A stretch of 64,000 nt of DNA from NCBI GenBank assembly GCA_013360215.1, contig JABWCP010000009.1, positions 62,001-126,000 on the forward strand, given 5' to 3'. Positions within the stretch are counted from its first letter, which is position 1, and the number at the start of each line of letters is the position of its first letter. The stretch comes from a bacterium. Lineage in GTDB: Bacteria; CLD3; SB21. Shown here one piece after another: positions 22,652 to 32,039 of this stretch. Under the pieces are notes generated by a model. The model had not been told where the DNA came from. It worked only from the letters and a program-made list of their open reading frames with translations, and did not search any database. Both the position numbers and the translations under genes were made by a program.

Positions 22652-24397
22652 TTATTTCCTGAAACGAATTTGAATATTAGATGTTTCCCAGTTTTTACGA
22701 ACCGTCACCGTATCGTTATAACTTGCAAATCGCTCCGGTCGAATGATCGGCGCTGTTTGGCCGAATGAAAATACGCCGTTACTATCCCGGTCACGGAATG
22801 CAAGAAAATTATACTTCCCGGGCAGCATCCCGTCCAGAGTAAAAGCCCCCGGTGATGGTACGATCAATGTATAATCGCGCCCGCTGCGATTGAGATTACG
22901 TGCCGTTACATGGTACATTCCATGATCATCGGAAGATTCGTCCGCAATCATACCCGATACCGTACCGACGGTGTCTTCCGGCATGGCGACCAAACGCCAA
23001 ACCATCGTCGTGTCAAACGCCGGACGACCGGACCAATCCCGTAATATCTTACCGTCCACATGCACCTCATACGGCATACGCCCCCGGAGGTTGCGCGCCG
23101 GTATGAATTTCCCGGATGCCGAATGCATCCAAAAAAAAGTTCCGTTTACCGGGTTACCTAAAGTATCACGCAACACAAAAGCATTTTCCCACGTTGGACG
23201 TTCCAATCCGCGGTCGGATTTCCATCCGATAAAATCATTAACTGTGATCAACCCCGGCGTACCGTATGGGGAAGTCCATTCAATCTTGGCGCGCGCTGTT
23301 TCAAAACTACCCTCCGCGCGAAAATTAATTTGCTGAAAGGCAATCGAGTCGCCGGACAATCCATATATACCGCGCACATCGAGAATATACACGCGTTGGG
23401 AAGACATACTGTCACATAAAAGTCGAATTTCTTCAGTTGCGCCCGTCGTGACAAAATAGGCATCGCGTATCGCTACATCGGTACCGCTCAGGCTATCGCG
23501 AATTGAAAAATGCGAAGCTATATTTTCTGACCCGGCTTTGGTACCGTCATATCGACTTTCAGCCAAAACGCGGTTGATGCGAATCAAAACTTCATTAGAC
23601 CCGGTCATTTGTGCCAATTGTACAGCCATCGTCGTGGTGTCTTCTCTGAATACGGCGATATCCACAAATAACGCTTCTTTTGATGTATCCGCCAATATCA
23701 CATCGCGCGGCGCAAGGCCGATCATATCCTGCATCGGATGATACCTAAAATCTTCGCCTTGATCGGCTACGGCATAAATGCGGTAGGCTCCGTCAGCTAA
23801 ATACGAAAACCGATATTTGCCCTGTGCATCCACTTGGGTAATATAGTCGGCTCGTTTGGTGTAAATCATGCTGTCGCGTGAGGATGAATGACCGTTGAGT
23901 CTGTACGCCCATACACTCGGTTTAGTTTTGCCTTCCGATACGACCGTACCGGCGATGGAACCGGCGTCTATTTTATCACCTGTCGAAAAAGCAAAACTCC
24001 ATGCACTTTTAAATTTATTCTGATGTGCATCCATCGCGTCCGTGCCGATCGTGATGACGCAGGTACGGTTTTCTTCCAGCGAGTCTTTAAAACGAATCGT
24101 CAACGTCGCATCATCCCACGACAGATCCGGATCACGTGCCGGGAACGGTGCGATAAACAACGCTTTTTCAACCGAAGCTTTATTCATCGCTTCGGAAAAA
24201 GCCACCGTAACCTCCGTCCGACGGGATACTCTGGTCGAATCTTTGGCAGGAAACGTCGCTATCACCGTCGGCGGTTCCTTATCTTCCGGACCACCCCCTG
24301 GCGCACCGATCGTCGCACAGCCGCATAACAACAATAAAACGAAACTCCATCTGCGCGGGTCGTCTAATCTCAAAAAAAACGGTTTGATAATGTTCAA
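22652..24397 (-). CDS. Lipoprotein with N-terminal bacterial Ig-like (Big_5) domain
   Basis: This 581-residue protein has a signal segment ending in LLLLCGC (lipobox), then GAPGGGPEDKEPPTV, the typical opening of Bacteroidota Ig-like lipoproteins. The Big_5/SbsA-like domain follows (ATFPAKDSTRVSRRTEVTVAFSE). The remainder is beta-rich, with carboxypeptidase-regulatory-like repeats (YRFSYLADGAYRIYAVAD near 195, FTLDGMLPGKYNFLAFRD near 530). It is probably attached to the outer membrane and first in an operon with the FHA and TPR genes. Confidence 0.85.
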   Translation of the reverse strand: MNIIKPFFLRLDDPRRWSFVLLLLCGCATIGAPGGGPEDKEPPTVIATFPAKDSTRVSRRTEVTVAFSEAMNKASVEKALFIAPFPARDPDLSWDDATLTIRFKDSLEENRTCVITIGTDAMDAHQNKFKSAWSFAFSTGDKIDAGSIAGTVVSEGKTKPSVWAYRLNGHSSSRDSMIYTKRADYITQVDAQGKYRFSYLADGAYRIYAVADQGEDFRYHPMQDMIGLAPRDVILADTSKEALFVDIAVFREDTTTMAVQLAQMTGSNEVLIRINRVLAESRYDGTKAGSENIASHFSIRDSLSGTDVAIRDAYFVTTGATEEIRLLCDSMSSQRVYILDVRGIYGLSGDSIAFQQINFRAEGSFETARAKIEWTSPYGTPGLITVNDFIGWKSDRGLERPTWENAFVLRDTLGNPVNGTFFWMHSASGKFIPARNLRGRMPYEVHVDGKILRDWSGRPAFDTTMVWRLVAMPEDTVGTVSGMIADESSDDHGMYHVTARNLNRSGRDYTLIVPSPGAFTLDGMLPGKYNFLAFRDRDSNGVFSFGQTAPIIRPERFASYNDTVTVRKNWETSNIQIRFRK

Positions 24398-24470
24398 AAA
24401 TTTTAATCCTATGGGCGAATTGAGGAATAGAAACGGCTAATCGAATTATAAAAAAGTAATTTCTCTTTTC

Positions 24471-24517
24471 AAAAAAAAACAAACCCCGTGTTGCAGGTTT
24501 TTCCCACATACACGGGG
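24471..24517 (-). terminator. Intrinsic terminator after the 230-aa secreted protein gene
   Basis: CCCCGTGT and ACACGGGG pair in an 8-bp stem. On the minus strand this is followed by TTTG and a run of nine T. It separates the gene ending at 24546 from the Ig-like lipoprotein operon. Confidence 0.85.
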
Positions 24518-24545
24518 CCGTGTATTCATCATAATTTTTTGTTGA

Positions 24546-25238
24546 TCAATTAAAACTGATCGGCCATGAATCAATCAGAAGCGACGGATGTTGCGCATCC
24601 GGGTTTTCTTCGCTGTCAAAAGGCAGCAAGTGCCCTTCATCAAAGAATTCAAGACGGTATGTGGCATTTTTAAGATTGGTCAACTGACCTTCGTAGTATC
24701 CGTCCAGTAAAACAAACGCGCCGACTTTAGCATCACTGGGTTTGATTTTTTTGTTTTTTCCGGTGCCTTCAACTTCGTTTACTTTGCAGATTACCTTAGC
24801 CGTTTTGATAAAATTTCCGTTCTGATCCAAAACTTTAATTTTCAGCGGAATGCGCTTCTCAGCGGCATTCGATTCCGCGATGGATTCGTCTTCCATAAAT
24901 TCCATCGTCGGCGGAACCACGGTTACAGTTACCATTCCGACTTTGTTGTTTTTATTATCCATCACTTCGATTTCGATTTCCCCGGAAAAAGGACTCGAAA
25001 AAATCGCCTGATTGACATACCCCTGATCGCTGTTGGTATAACGGAAATCACCAATCGAACCGCCGCCTTTACGAGCGATGGCATTGAGCTCGACACCGGA
25101 GCGACCCGGTGAAACACGTATGATCGCTTCCTGGTCACTGCACAAAATCGTATCCGGCGAAATACGAACCTGGTATTGTTGTGCTGACAGTACGCCCGCA
25201 CAACACCATACGACGAAAATCATCCAACGTTTGTTCAT
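24546..25238 (-). CDS. Secreted hypothetical protein, beta-sandwich-like
   Basis: This 230-residue protein has a clear signal peptide (MNKRWMIFVVWCCAGVLSAQ) and about 210 residues of predicted beta structure, with no recognised family. The segment YQVRISPDTILCSDQEAIIRVSPG resembles an Ig-like start, and the second half contains DGYYEGQLTNLKNATYRLEF. I start it at 25238 rather than 25277 because the signal peptide begins there. It is monocistronic, bounded by a terminator downstream and a divergent gene upstream. Confidence 0.75.
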   Translation of the reverse strand: MNKRWMIFVVWCCAGVLSAQQYQVRISPDTILCSDQEAIIRVSPGRSGVELNAIARKGGGSIGDFRYTNSDQGYVNQAIFSSPFSGEIEIEVMDNKNNKVGMVTVTVVPPTMEFMEDESIAESNAAEKRIPLKIKVLDQNGNFIKTAKVICKVNEVEGTGKNKKIKPSDAKVGAFVLLDGYYEGQLTNLKNATYRLEFFDEGHLLPFDSEENPDAQHPSLLIDSWPISFN

Positions 25239-25563
25239 AGTTTTTTTCTTCCATCGGTTAACACTAAAACTTTGCAATTATAATCAATACAATCGCATCA
25301 CGCAACACAAAAACGGGTTTATCATCAAGAGGGTATTATTCCACGGATATAATCTGAACAAACCGCATATAAAATATCATCATAATCGTTCACTTCATGC
25401 TTCCAAAAAAATGCCTGCAACATCTAAGTGCCTGTTTTACAATGGCAGCATGAATGTCCGTTCTTGTATCGCAAGCATACAAATAGGCATTTTGGTTGAT
25501 TTTCAGATATATACGGCCTATCTTTGTTTTTGTATTCAAACGATGAATCGTATTGTTTTTTCT
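25239..25563. other. Divergent intergenic region, 325 bp
   Basis: This space lies between the secreted-protein gene (minus) and the unknown gene at 25564 (plus). It is AT-rich and open in the plus frame, so an ORF extends leftwards through it, but the extension lacks coding character and overlaps the divergent signal peptide. A TTG-N19-TATCTTTG element at 25497-25526 is the only promoter-like feature found. Confidence 0.6.
25497..25526 (+). promoter_or_regulatory. Possible Bacteroidota-type promoter (TTG / TAnnTTTG)
   Basis: TTG at 25497-25499, 19 bp, then TATCTTTG at 25519-25526, matching the -33/-7 pattern of Bacteroides vegetative promoters. A transcript would begin near 25533, about 30 nt before the ATG at 25564. 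A single match in AT-rich DNA is weak evidence. Confidence 0.3.
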
Positions 25564-26502
25564 ATGTCAACAGCAGAGCATATATCTCCGGCAGCTTCCG
25601 CTATGACGGAAACGCCCGATTCGGTTTTTCGCTCTCAGCGTATCCTCGCGCTGGACCCGCAGGTATTTAATTCCGAAGAAATTCAGGTCATTCATCTGTC
25701 GTTACTGCAACCGGATGCGTTTCGAGAATTGCTGGATCGTTTTAATTATCATCAGTTGAATAATCTCCTCGATGCTTTGATAAAAGACGGTGTATTGTAT
25801 TATCAGGAAAAACACGGTGTGACAACGACGGAACGCACCATTCGTACGCGCTGTGAAAATCTTTTGGACTACAAAGAGCGTATCGGCTGCGTGGAACCAG
25901 TCGAATCCTGCCTGCATGAAGGATGTATTCATCTCAAACCCGCTTGCGCCGTGCGCAAGGTCAAAGAAGATGTACTCAATGTGGCACGTCTTTTTGAAGC
26001 ACGCAAAAACCGCAGTACCGTTCCCCATGTTGCCATTGAGCTTTTTTTTAAAAAACTCATCGAAGATTATAATTGCGTCGGATTGATATTAGCTGATAAA
26101 TGGGGCACGCCTAAAGTTTTTACGACCGACGGGAGTGGTGTGCTTTCCGTTATTTCCGAAGGTAGCCGTCGATTGACTGATGCAATTACCGACAGAGAAT
26201 TCCGTTTTACCAAAACCGGTGATCCGTATCAGGTATTCAATCAAAAGTTTCACATTGATGCGAAGCTGGCGGAACGCTTACATGCCGTGGAAAAAAATCC
26301 CGATCTGACTAAATTCATCAAACGTATTACATTTTCCAGTATCGGCATTGAGATCGCTCACGAAAGAATAATCTTATCGGTCCTGTATATGGGTGATAAT
26401 TTGCTGCACCAGTTTTTAGGTAAAACTATAAGCAGCATTGAACGTATTAAACTCGAAACCGAACCGGAATTACGCATTCGTGCCGGTTTTGGTCGAAAAT
26501 AG
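25564..26502 (+). CDS. Unknown 312-aa protein with a four-cysteine motif
   Basis: I do not recognise the family. The N-terminal 100 residues are helical (HLSLLQPDAFRELLDRF). A cysteine cluster follows at about residues 108-130, arranged C-x6-C-x4-C-x6-C with two interspersed His, suggesting a metal or Fe-S site. The C-terminal half has a beta-rich segment (CVGLILADKWGTPKVFTTDGSG) reminiscent of a sensory GAF/roadblock-like fold. No signal peptide is present. Starts at 25543 (MNRIVFS) or 25564 (MSTAEH) are both possible; neither has a clear ribosome-binding site. It lies 20 bp upstream of the PLPBP gene and probably leads that operon. Confidence 0.7.
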   Translation: MSTAEHISPAASAMTETPDSVFRSQRILALDPQVFNSEEIQVIHLSLLQPDAFRELLDRFNYHQLNNLLDALIKDGVLYYQEKHGVTTTERTIRTRCENLLDYKERIGCVEPVESCLHEGCIHLKPACAVRKVKEDVLNVARLFEARKNRSTVPHVAIELFFKKLIEDYNCVGLILADKWGTPKVFTTDGSGVLSVISEGSRRLTDAITDREFRFTKTGDPYQVFNQKFHIDAKLAERLHAVEKNPDLTKFIKRITFSSIGIEIAHERIILSVLYMGDNLLHQFLGKTISSIERIKLETEPELRIRAGFGRK

Positions 26503-26522
26503 AAATAAAAGGAACTTGTTTT

Positions 26523-27296
26523 ATGGATATAGAATTGCAGGCTACGATTCGTGCCAATATAGAAACGATTCGAAAAAAAGCAAAAGAGGCCGCTCTCAAA
26601 GCGGGGCGCGATCCCAAAGAAATCCACCTCATTGCGGTAACTAAAACTTACGGTATTGATTATGTCCGCGAAGCTGTTGCCGCCGGCATTTCTCTTATTG
26701 GTGAAAATAAGGTTCAAGAAGCCAAAGAGAAATATACAGAACTTGAACAGTCCGGCAATGTACCGGATTTCCAACTGCATTTGATTGGTCACCTGCAAAC
26801 CAACAAAGCCCGTCAAGCCGTAGATCTGTTTGACATGATTCATTCTGTAGATTCGTTTCGTTTGGCCAAAGAAATTGATCGTCGCGCTTATACGGTGGAT
26901 AAAACTATGCCGATCCTGATTCAGGTCAATACATCCCGCGAAGCCACCAAATATGGCGTCGAGCCGGATAACACGCTGGAGTTGATCAAACAAGTTTCTG
27001 AATTGAAAAATATTCGCATCCAGGGACTCATGACGATCGGCGCATTGACGGCTGTACAGGCCAATGATCCCGAAAAAATTCGCAGTTACTTTCGCCGCTT
27101 GCGCGAACTGCGCGACTTTATCCGTGAACAAAATATACCTAACGTGGAAATGAACGCGCTCTCCATGGGGATGAGCAGTGATTTTGAAATAGCCATCGAA
27201 GAAGGCGCCAACTATATCCGTATCGGAACGGCCCTTTTCGGAAAACGCAAGCGCGCCGCTAAACCGGCCGCTCCTAAATCGGAGGAAACGCTGTGA
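26523..27296 (+). CDS. YggS/PLPBP-family pyridoxal-phosphate homeostasis protein
   Basis: This 257-residue TIM-barrel protein binds PLP through Lys41 (IAVTKTYG) but is not known to catalyse a reaction; family members buffer free PLP and affect amino-acid balance. Supporting motifs are GENKVQEAKEKY, HLIGHLQTNK, LIQVNTSRE and MGMSSDFEIAIEEGANYIRIGTALFG. A Lys/Arg/Ala-rich tail of about 20 residues is slightly longer than usual. Its stop overlaps the DivIVA gene start by 4 bp; yggS next to division genes is common in bacteria. Confidence 0.96.
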   Translation: MDIELQATIRANIETIRKKAKEAALKAGRDPKEIHLIAVTKTYGIDYVREAVAAGISLIGENKVQEAKEKYTELEQSGNVPDFQLHLIGHLQTNKARQAVDLFDMIHSVDSFRLAKEIDRRAYTVDKTMPILIQVNTSREATKYGVEPDNTLELIKQVSELKNIRIQGLMTIGALTAVQANDPEKIRSYFRRLRELRDFIREQNIPNVEMNALSMGMSSDFEIAIEEGANYIRIGTALFGKRKRAAKPAAPKSEETL

Positions 27297-28177
27297 AACT
27301 CAATCCCGGCGACATACAACATCAGGAATTCAAACGCGTCATGCGGGGTTTTGATCCCGACGAAGTGACGGCTTTTCTTGAAGTGGTAGCTGAAAACTAC
27401 AAAGAAATTCTCGACGAGAATAAATTAATTCAACAAAAGCTCAAAGCGATTCAAGACGAAACCCAATACTTGCGCCTTCGTATCCAAAGCAGCGAAAAAA
27501 GTCTAAATGACTACAAACAGGAAATGGTCAAGGTCGAAAAACTCATGGATGCTCGGGTGGATGCGGATTTGATTTTAGAACAGGCCCGTGCCGAGGCCGA
27601 ACGCATCCGGACGCAAGCGCAGAAGGAGAACGAATCACTCGCTCAAGAAGTCAATTTTCTTCAGCTGCAAAAAACCAAAGTGGCAGCGCATTTACGCGAA
27701 TACCTGAAATCTCAAATTGCGCTTTTGGAAATCGTGGGTGATCAAAAGGCCGAAGCCGCTGCTAAAACAATACCGGTTCCCGAAAAGGTCGAACCGCGCG
27801 TAGAAAAACCCGCCGAAATTAAGGAAACTGAACTGCCTCCACCCATTATCCCGGTAGCCACAGAAGAAGAATTGAAAGCCGGCCTGGAAGAAGGTATCGG
27901 TTCGTTTGTGCAGGATCTCAAACTTGATGATCTGCCTCCGGAGTTAGCCGCGGCGATCCGCGAATCGGCTGACGATACGGCGATTACTGACCCGGAACGC
28001 CACGAAAAGAAAAAAAAAGTGATCGAAGAACTCGAAAAGCTTACGCACAATGCTACAGGTATTTTTAAAAAATCGGATTTCGAAAAAATGCTCGGCGATT
28101 CTGCGGATAAAAAATCCCATGAACTGCTGGATCAGATACATAAAGAATTAGAGAAAAAACGTTCGGAGAAATCATGA
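27293..28177 (+). CDS. DivIVA-domain coiled-coil protein
   Basis: This 294-residue protein begins with the DivIVA/GpsB N-terminal domain (NPGDIQHQEFKRVMRGFDPDEVTAFL), the membrane-curvature-binding part. A long coiled coil follows to about residue 150 (rich in E, K, Q). A Pro/Glu-rich linker and a second helical segment end the protein. It may position division or polar-growth proteins. It overlaps both its neighbours by 4 bp, so expression is coupled to PLPBP and the nucleoside phosphorylase. Confidence 0.9.
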   Translation: MKLNPGDIQHQEFKRVMRGFDPDEVTAFLEVVAENYKEILDENKLIQQKLKAIQDETQYLRLRIQSSEKSLNDYKQEMVKVEKLMDARVDADLILEQARAEAERIRTQAQKENESLAQEVNFLQLQKTKVAAHLREYLKSQIALLEIVGDQKAEAAAKTIPVPEKVEPRVEKPAEIKETELPPPIIPVATEEELKAGLEEGIGSFVQDLKLDDLPPELAAAIRESADDTAITDPERHEKKKKVIEELEKLTHNATGIFKKSDFEKMLGDSADKKSHELLDQIHKELEKKRSEKS

Positions 28178-29001
28178 GTCCTTTGACGGCACAAATTGCA
28201 GAAGCGGTTAACTATATTCAATCCAAAACGAAAACACAGCCGTCTGTCGGGGTTATACTCGGCACGGGGCTTGGCGGCTTGGTACAGGAGATACGCAAAG
28301 AGATCGAAATTCCCTATCAGGATATACCGCATTTCCCGCTCAGTACCGTCGAAAGTCATGCCGGTAAATTAATCTTCGGTACGCTCGGCGGCAAACACGT
28401 CGTCGCTATGCAAGGGCGCTTTCATTTTTATGAAGGCTATACCATGCAACAGATCACATTCCCCGTTCGCATCATGAAGTTCCTCGGCATCAAAGCGCTA
28501 CTTGTATCCAATGCCTGCGGCGGCATGAATCCTCAATACCAACCCGGCGATATCATGATCATGGATGATCATATCAATCTGCTTGGTGATAATCCGTTGC
28601 GGGGAAAAAATGAAGATACGCTTGGCCCCCGTTTTCCTGATATGAGCGAACCATATTCCCGTACATTGATCGCTTTAGCTGAAAACATCGCTCTGGAAGA
28701 AAAAATCAAAGTTCAAAAAGGCGTTTACGTTGCTGTGATGGGCCCTAATCTCGAAACCCGTGCTGAGTACCGTTTCCTTCGTTATATCGGCGCCGATGTT
28801 GTCGGTATGTCTACTGTGCCCGAAGTAATCGTCGCAAATCATATGGGTATCCCCTGTCTCGGATTTTCGATTATTACCGATGAGTGTTTCCCCGATTCAC
28901 TCCAACCGGTTGATCTGCCCAAAATCATCAAAACCGCCGGTGAAGCCGAACCCAAAATGACACTGATCATGAAACGCGTCGTCGAAAAAATGAACCTTTA
29001 A
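28174..29001 (+). CDS. Purine-nucleoside phosphorylase (trimeric, class I type)
   Basis: This 275-residue enzyme phosphorolyses guanosine/inosine-type nucleosides to free base and ribose-1-phosphate. Motifs include the phosphate loop [11 protein letters not shown] near 26-36, [12 protein letters not shown] with the conserved His, [28 protein letters not shown]-like base-site region, and [11 protein letters not shown]. The Asn/Glu pattern of the base pocket (TDECFP) fits the trimeric family. The start overlaps the DivIVA gene by 4 bp. Confidence 0.96.
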   Translation: MSPLTAQIAEAVNYIQSKTKTQPSVGVILGTGLGGLVQEIRKEIEIPYQDIPHFPLSTVESHAGKLIFGTLGGKHVVAMQGRFHFYEGYTMQQITFPVRIMKFLGIKALLVSNACGGMNPQYQPGDIMIMDDHINLLGDNPLRGKNEDTLGPRFPDMSEPYSRTLIALAENIALEEKIKVQKGVYVAVMGPNLETRAEYRFLRYIGADVVGMSTVPEVIVANHMGIPCLGFSIITDECFPDSLQPVDLPKIIKTAGEAEPKMTLIMKRVVEKMNL

Positions 29002-29012
29002 ACGATGATCGT

Positions 29013-29240
29013 ATGGAGCCATTTCACGATTTCGGAAAAATATTGATGGCCCTCGGCGGTGTTTTGATTACCGTCGGAGCACTTCTTACGTTTTCCGATA
29101 AAATCCCTCTGATCGGGCGCCTTCCGGGTGATATTTTTATTCAGCGGGAAAATTTCTCGTTTTATTTTCCGCTCACGTCCGGTATCCTGCTGAGCGTGAT
29201 TCTCTCTGTGTTACTCTGGTTTTTTCGCAGCAAATACTGA
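29013..29240 (+). CDS. DUF2905-family small membrane protein
   Basis: This 75-residue protein has two membrane helices (about residues 8-26 and 48-68). The loop between them, [19 protein letters not shown], is the conserved DUF2905 signature. Function is unknown. It follows the nucleoside phosphorylase by 11 bp and probably ends the operon that begins near 25.5 kb. Confidence 0.9.
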   Translation: MEPFHDFGKILMALGGVLITVGALLTFSDKIPLIGRLPGDIFIQRENFSFYFPLTSGILLSVILSVLLWFFRSKY

Positions 29241-29314
29241 GAAACTTAAACCCTGACGATCCGTAGAAATTTATACTATTCTTTCTCAAAAAAACCTTAC
29301 CCACGGAGGTTCTC

Positions 29315-29857
29315 ATGAAAGCACTTCGCATGTTGCTCATCGTATTAGGCATCCTCATTGCATTGCCGCTTGTGGTTGCTCTTTTTGTAAAAACACATTA
29401 CGCCGTCGAGCGGAGCGTAACGATCAATCAGCCCAAGCAGATTGTATTTGATTACGTAAAGTTTCTTAAAAATCAGGACCAGTACAGCAAATGGGCTACA
29501 ATGGACGCCAACATGAAAAAAACCTATCGCGGTGAAGACGGGCAAGTTGGATTTGTTTCGGCATGGGAAAGTCAAAACCCGGATGTCGGTAAAGGTGAAC
29601 AGGAAATCGTAAAAATCACTGATGGTGAGCGCATTGATTTTGAATTGCGTTTTTTTGAGCCGTGGCAATCCAAAGAACCGGCGTATATGACTACTAGTGC
29701 GGCTACGGACAGTACCACGCTCGTCAAGTGGGGCTTTAGCGGACACATGGATTATCCGATGAATCTTTTCTTGCTCTTTATGGACATGGAAAAAATGATC
29801 GGCGATGATTTGGCTACCGGCCTTGCCAATCTTAAAAAAGTGATGGAAAAGAATTAG
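29315..29857 (+). CDS. SRPBCC-family (polyketide cyclase/dehydrase-like) membrane-anchored protein
   Basis: This 180-residue protein has an N-terminal membrane helix (MLLIVLGILIALPLVVALFV), then an SRPBCC ligand-binding fold that opens VERSVTINQPKQIVFDYV and includes FVSAWESQNPDVGKGEQEIV. GGAGG lies 7 nt before the ATG. The ligand is unknown. The next gene, a porin, starts 27 bp downstream, so the two are probably co-transcribed. Confidence 0.85.
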   Translation: MKALRMLLIVLGILIALPLVVALFVKTHYAVERSVTINQPKQIVFDYVKFLKNQDQYSKWATMDANMKKTYRGEDGQVGFVSAWESQNPDVGKGEQEIVKITDGERIDFELRFFEPWQSKEPAYMTTSAATDSTTLVKWGFSGHMDYPMNLFLLFMDMEKMIGDDLATGLANLKKVMEKN

Positions 29858-29884
29858 TTTTTAATAAAAAATTCGGGTCTTGTT

Positions 29885-30937
29885 ATGCGATTTTTTTTTC
29901 TATGTTTCATAATCTCAATCCGTGCAGTGCCGACATACGCCCAGAACGACAATACGGACTGGTCGTGGTCCGGCTTCGTTGACGCGTACTACGGATATGA
30001 TTTTTCTAAACCTGTTTCGGGAGACAGACCCGGGTTTCTTTACAATCATTCGCGGCACAATGAATTCAACGTAAATCTAGCACTGCTACGAATGAAGGCT
30101 AAGTACGATGAAGCGTATGCACACATCGGTATTATGGCCGGAACATATGCCCAATCCAATCTTTCCGCCGAACCGGCAACCTACCAACACCTTTATGAGG
30201 CTTATGCCGGTATACAAATCAATTCAAAAACTGCACTTGAAGTCGGTTTATTTGGCTCACATATAGGCTGGGAAAGCGCCATTTCAAAAGATAATTGGAC
30301 ATTATCGCGGTCAATGGCCGCCGAAAATTCGCCGTATTATCTCAGCGGTGTGAAGGCAACATATGCGTTATCGGATAGATGGACCTTTGCCGCTGTGGTT
30401 TGTAACGGATGGCAACGTATCCACCGCTCCTCTAAAAACGTAACTCCGGCAATGGGCACGCAGATTGTATACAAGCCTTCCGATCGATTGACCATCAACT
30501 ATAGTACTTTTATCGGAAATGATAGGGCTGACAGTACGCGCCAGTGGCGTTATTTCGACAACACCTACGCCATTTGGCAGGTTAACTCAAAATTAGGCAT
30601 AACGGCAGGCGTTGATTTCGGCGCGGAACAGAAATCCAGAGGAAGTTCACAATATTATACATGGCTGACATGGGCTATTATAACGCGGTATGTCCTCAAT
30701 GACATGTGGAGTGTTTCCGTGCGCGCTGAACAATTCATGGATAAGAATCAAGTCATCGTTTCGACCGGAACGGCACACGGATTCCAGACAGCAGGTCTAT
30801 CAGCCAATCTGGACTATGCTTTTACCAAACAATCCGTATTCCGAATCGAAGGTCGCCGTCTTCAAAGTCGTGATGCTATTTTTTCAGGCGATAAATCAAA
30901 TCTATCCGTTCTTAGCTCGTTGGCAATAAGTTTTTAA
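29885..30937 (+). CDS. Outer-membrane beta-barrel porin (OmpL-like, BBP2)
   Basis: This 350-residue protein has a signal peptide ending PTYAQ, then WSWSGFVDAYYGYDFSKP and GFLYNHSRHNEFNVNLALLRM, the pattern seen in putative beta-barrel porin-2 proteins. Alternating aromatic/hydrophobic strands run to a C-terminal VLSSLAISF, ending in Phe as expected for barrel insertion. It would form a passive channel. A bidirectional terminator follows. Confidence 0.85.
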   Translation: MRFFFLCFIISIRAVPTYAQNDNTDWSWSGFVDAYYGYDFSKPVSGDRPGFLYNHSRHNEFNVNLALLRMKAKYDEAYAHIGIMAGTYAQSNLSAEPATYQHLYEAYAGIQINSKTALEVGLFGSHIGWESAISKDNWTLSRSMAAENSPYYLSGVKATYALSDRWTFAAVVCNGWQRIHRSSKNVTPAMGTQIVYKPSDRLTINYSTFIGNDRADSTRQWRYFDNTYAIWQVNSKLGITAGVDFGAEQKSRGSSQYYTWLTWAIITRYVLNDMWSVSVRAEQFMDKNQVIVSTGTAHGFQTAGLSANLDYAFTKQSVFRIEGRRLQSRDAIFSGDKSNLSVLSSLAISF

Positions 30938-31004
30938 ATAAACCAACGTACCGCCCCGACGATAAAATGCACTATAATTTGTAGGTCTCAAAATTGGACT
31001 CAAC

Positions 31005-31037
31005 AAAAAAGGCAACCTTCTTCAGGTTGCCTTTTTT
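31005..31037. terminator. Bidirectional intrinsic terminator
   Basis: AAAAAAGGCAACC, a 7-nt loop, and GGTTGCCTTTTTT form a near-perfect hairpin with A and T runs on both sides. It sits between the convergent porin (plus) and DHH-phosphoesterase (minus) genes and can serve both. Confidence 0.93.
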
Positions 31038-31055
31038 ATAGGTAGATTATTCTCT

Positions 31056-31943
31056 TTATCCGTTTTTCTTTAATCGCTCAATGATCTCTGCGACTTTCGC
31101 TTCGGCCTCTGCTTCAGGAAATTGACATGTTCCCGCGCCCTTATGCCCGCCGCCACCGTACTCATGCATAAGCTCCCCCACTACCGTTTTACAGCTGCGG
31201 TTAAAAATGCTGTGTCCGACGGCGCATACGGTGACGCCGGGTTCTTTGCCTTTGAATAAGCGCACCGATACATTGGCTTTGGGAAATAACGTATAAATAA
31301 GAAACCGATTGCCAGAGGGAAATTTATCCACGGAACGTTGATCCGTGATGATGACATTACCGTCTTCACGAGAATATGTCGTCAATGCTTCTTTAAATTT
31401 ATCCTGATCAGCTAAATATTTATCAACTTTAGATTTGACATCCGGTAATTGCAAAAGCTCATCAACCGTATGCACCATGATCCACCCGATCATGCGCTGG
31501 AAATAGTCCGTAAATGCATCAAGACCGGAGCGCGGGTCTAGTGTATAGGAGAGCAGCACCCAACCTTTAGGATTCATCACATCTTCCATGGTCAACTGCG
31601 CGCTGTCCACGCGATCGGTTTCCTCAAGTAATTCTTTGAATGGTTTTAATTCGTCGGGTTGTTCGTAAAAATCATAGATCACCCGTGCACAACTCGGTGC
31701 TACGGCAAATTTTCCGCGGTATTCTGCATTTTGATGAATAAGTTGGCTTTGATGATGATCAAACCATAAAGCGCAATTAGGGTGATAAGGAAGATTGGCT
31801 ATGATATCGCGATCGGTAACAGGTACTTTACCATCCTGCATTTCTTTGGGCTCGTAAAATACAACTTCATCTATTTTTTCCATGATCGTGATAAAAACGG
31901 CACATGTAAGACCATCCAAATCGGTACGCGTGATCAGACGCAT
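31056..31943 (-). CDS. DHH-superfamily phosphoesterase
   Basis: This 295-residue protein has the metal-binding motifs of DHH phosphoesterases: RTDLDGL (residues 6-12), LWFDHHQS near 70, ETDRVDSA near 110, and the C-terminal DHHA1 glycine loop GGGGHKGAGT near 270. Relatives hydrolyse nanoRNA, cyclic dinucleotide products or inorganic polyphosphate. Which substrate applies here cannot be told from sequence. I start at 31943 because GGAGG lies 8 nt upstream; the longer frame from 31979 adds 12 implausible residues. Confidence 0.88.
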   Translation of the reverse strand: MRLITRTDLDGLTCAVFITIMEKIDEVVFYEPKEMQDGKVPVTDRDIIANLPYHPNCALWFDHHQSQLIHQNAEYRGKFAVAPSCARVIYDFYEQPDELKPFKELLEETDRVDSAQLTMEDVMNPKGWVLLSYTLDPRSGLDAFTDYFQRMIGWIMVHTVDELLQLPDVKSKVDKYLADQDKFKEALTTYSREDGNVIITDQRSVDKFPSGNRFLIYTLFPKANVSVRLFKGKEPGVTVCAVGHSIFNRSCKTVVGELMHEYGGGGHKGAGTCQFPEAEAEAKVAEIIERLKKNG

Positions 31944-32039
31944 TCGAAAAATCCTCCATGAAAAACAAAAAAGCGACAAGCAAAATTACTTAAAGGCAAC
32001 AATAGATAATTTATCTATAAAATGCAAAGAGAAATCTGA

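Noticed and set aside
25078-25563. Leftward extension of the 312-aa gene to 25078
   Set aside because: It would overlap the divergent secreted-protein gene and its signal peptide, and its residues look non-coding.
26358-27131. 257-aa frame opposite the PLPBP gene
   Set aside because: Antisense to a clear PLPBP gene with all motifs; Phe/Asn-rich composition typical of a shadow.
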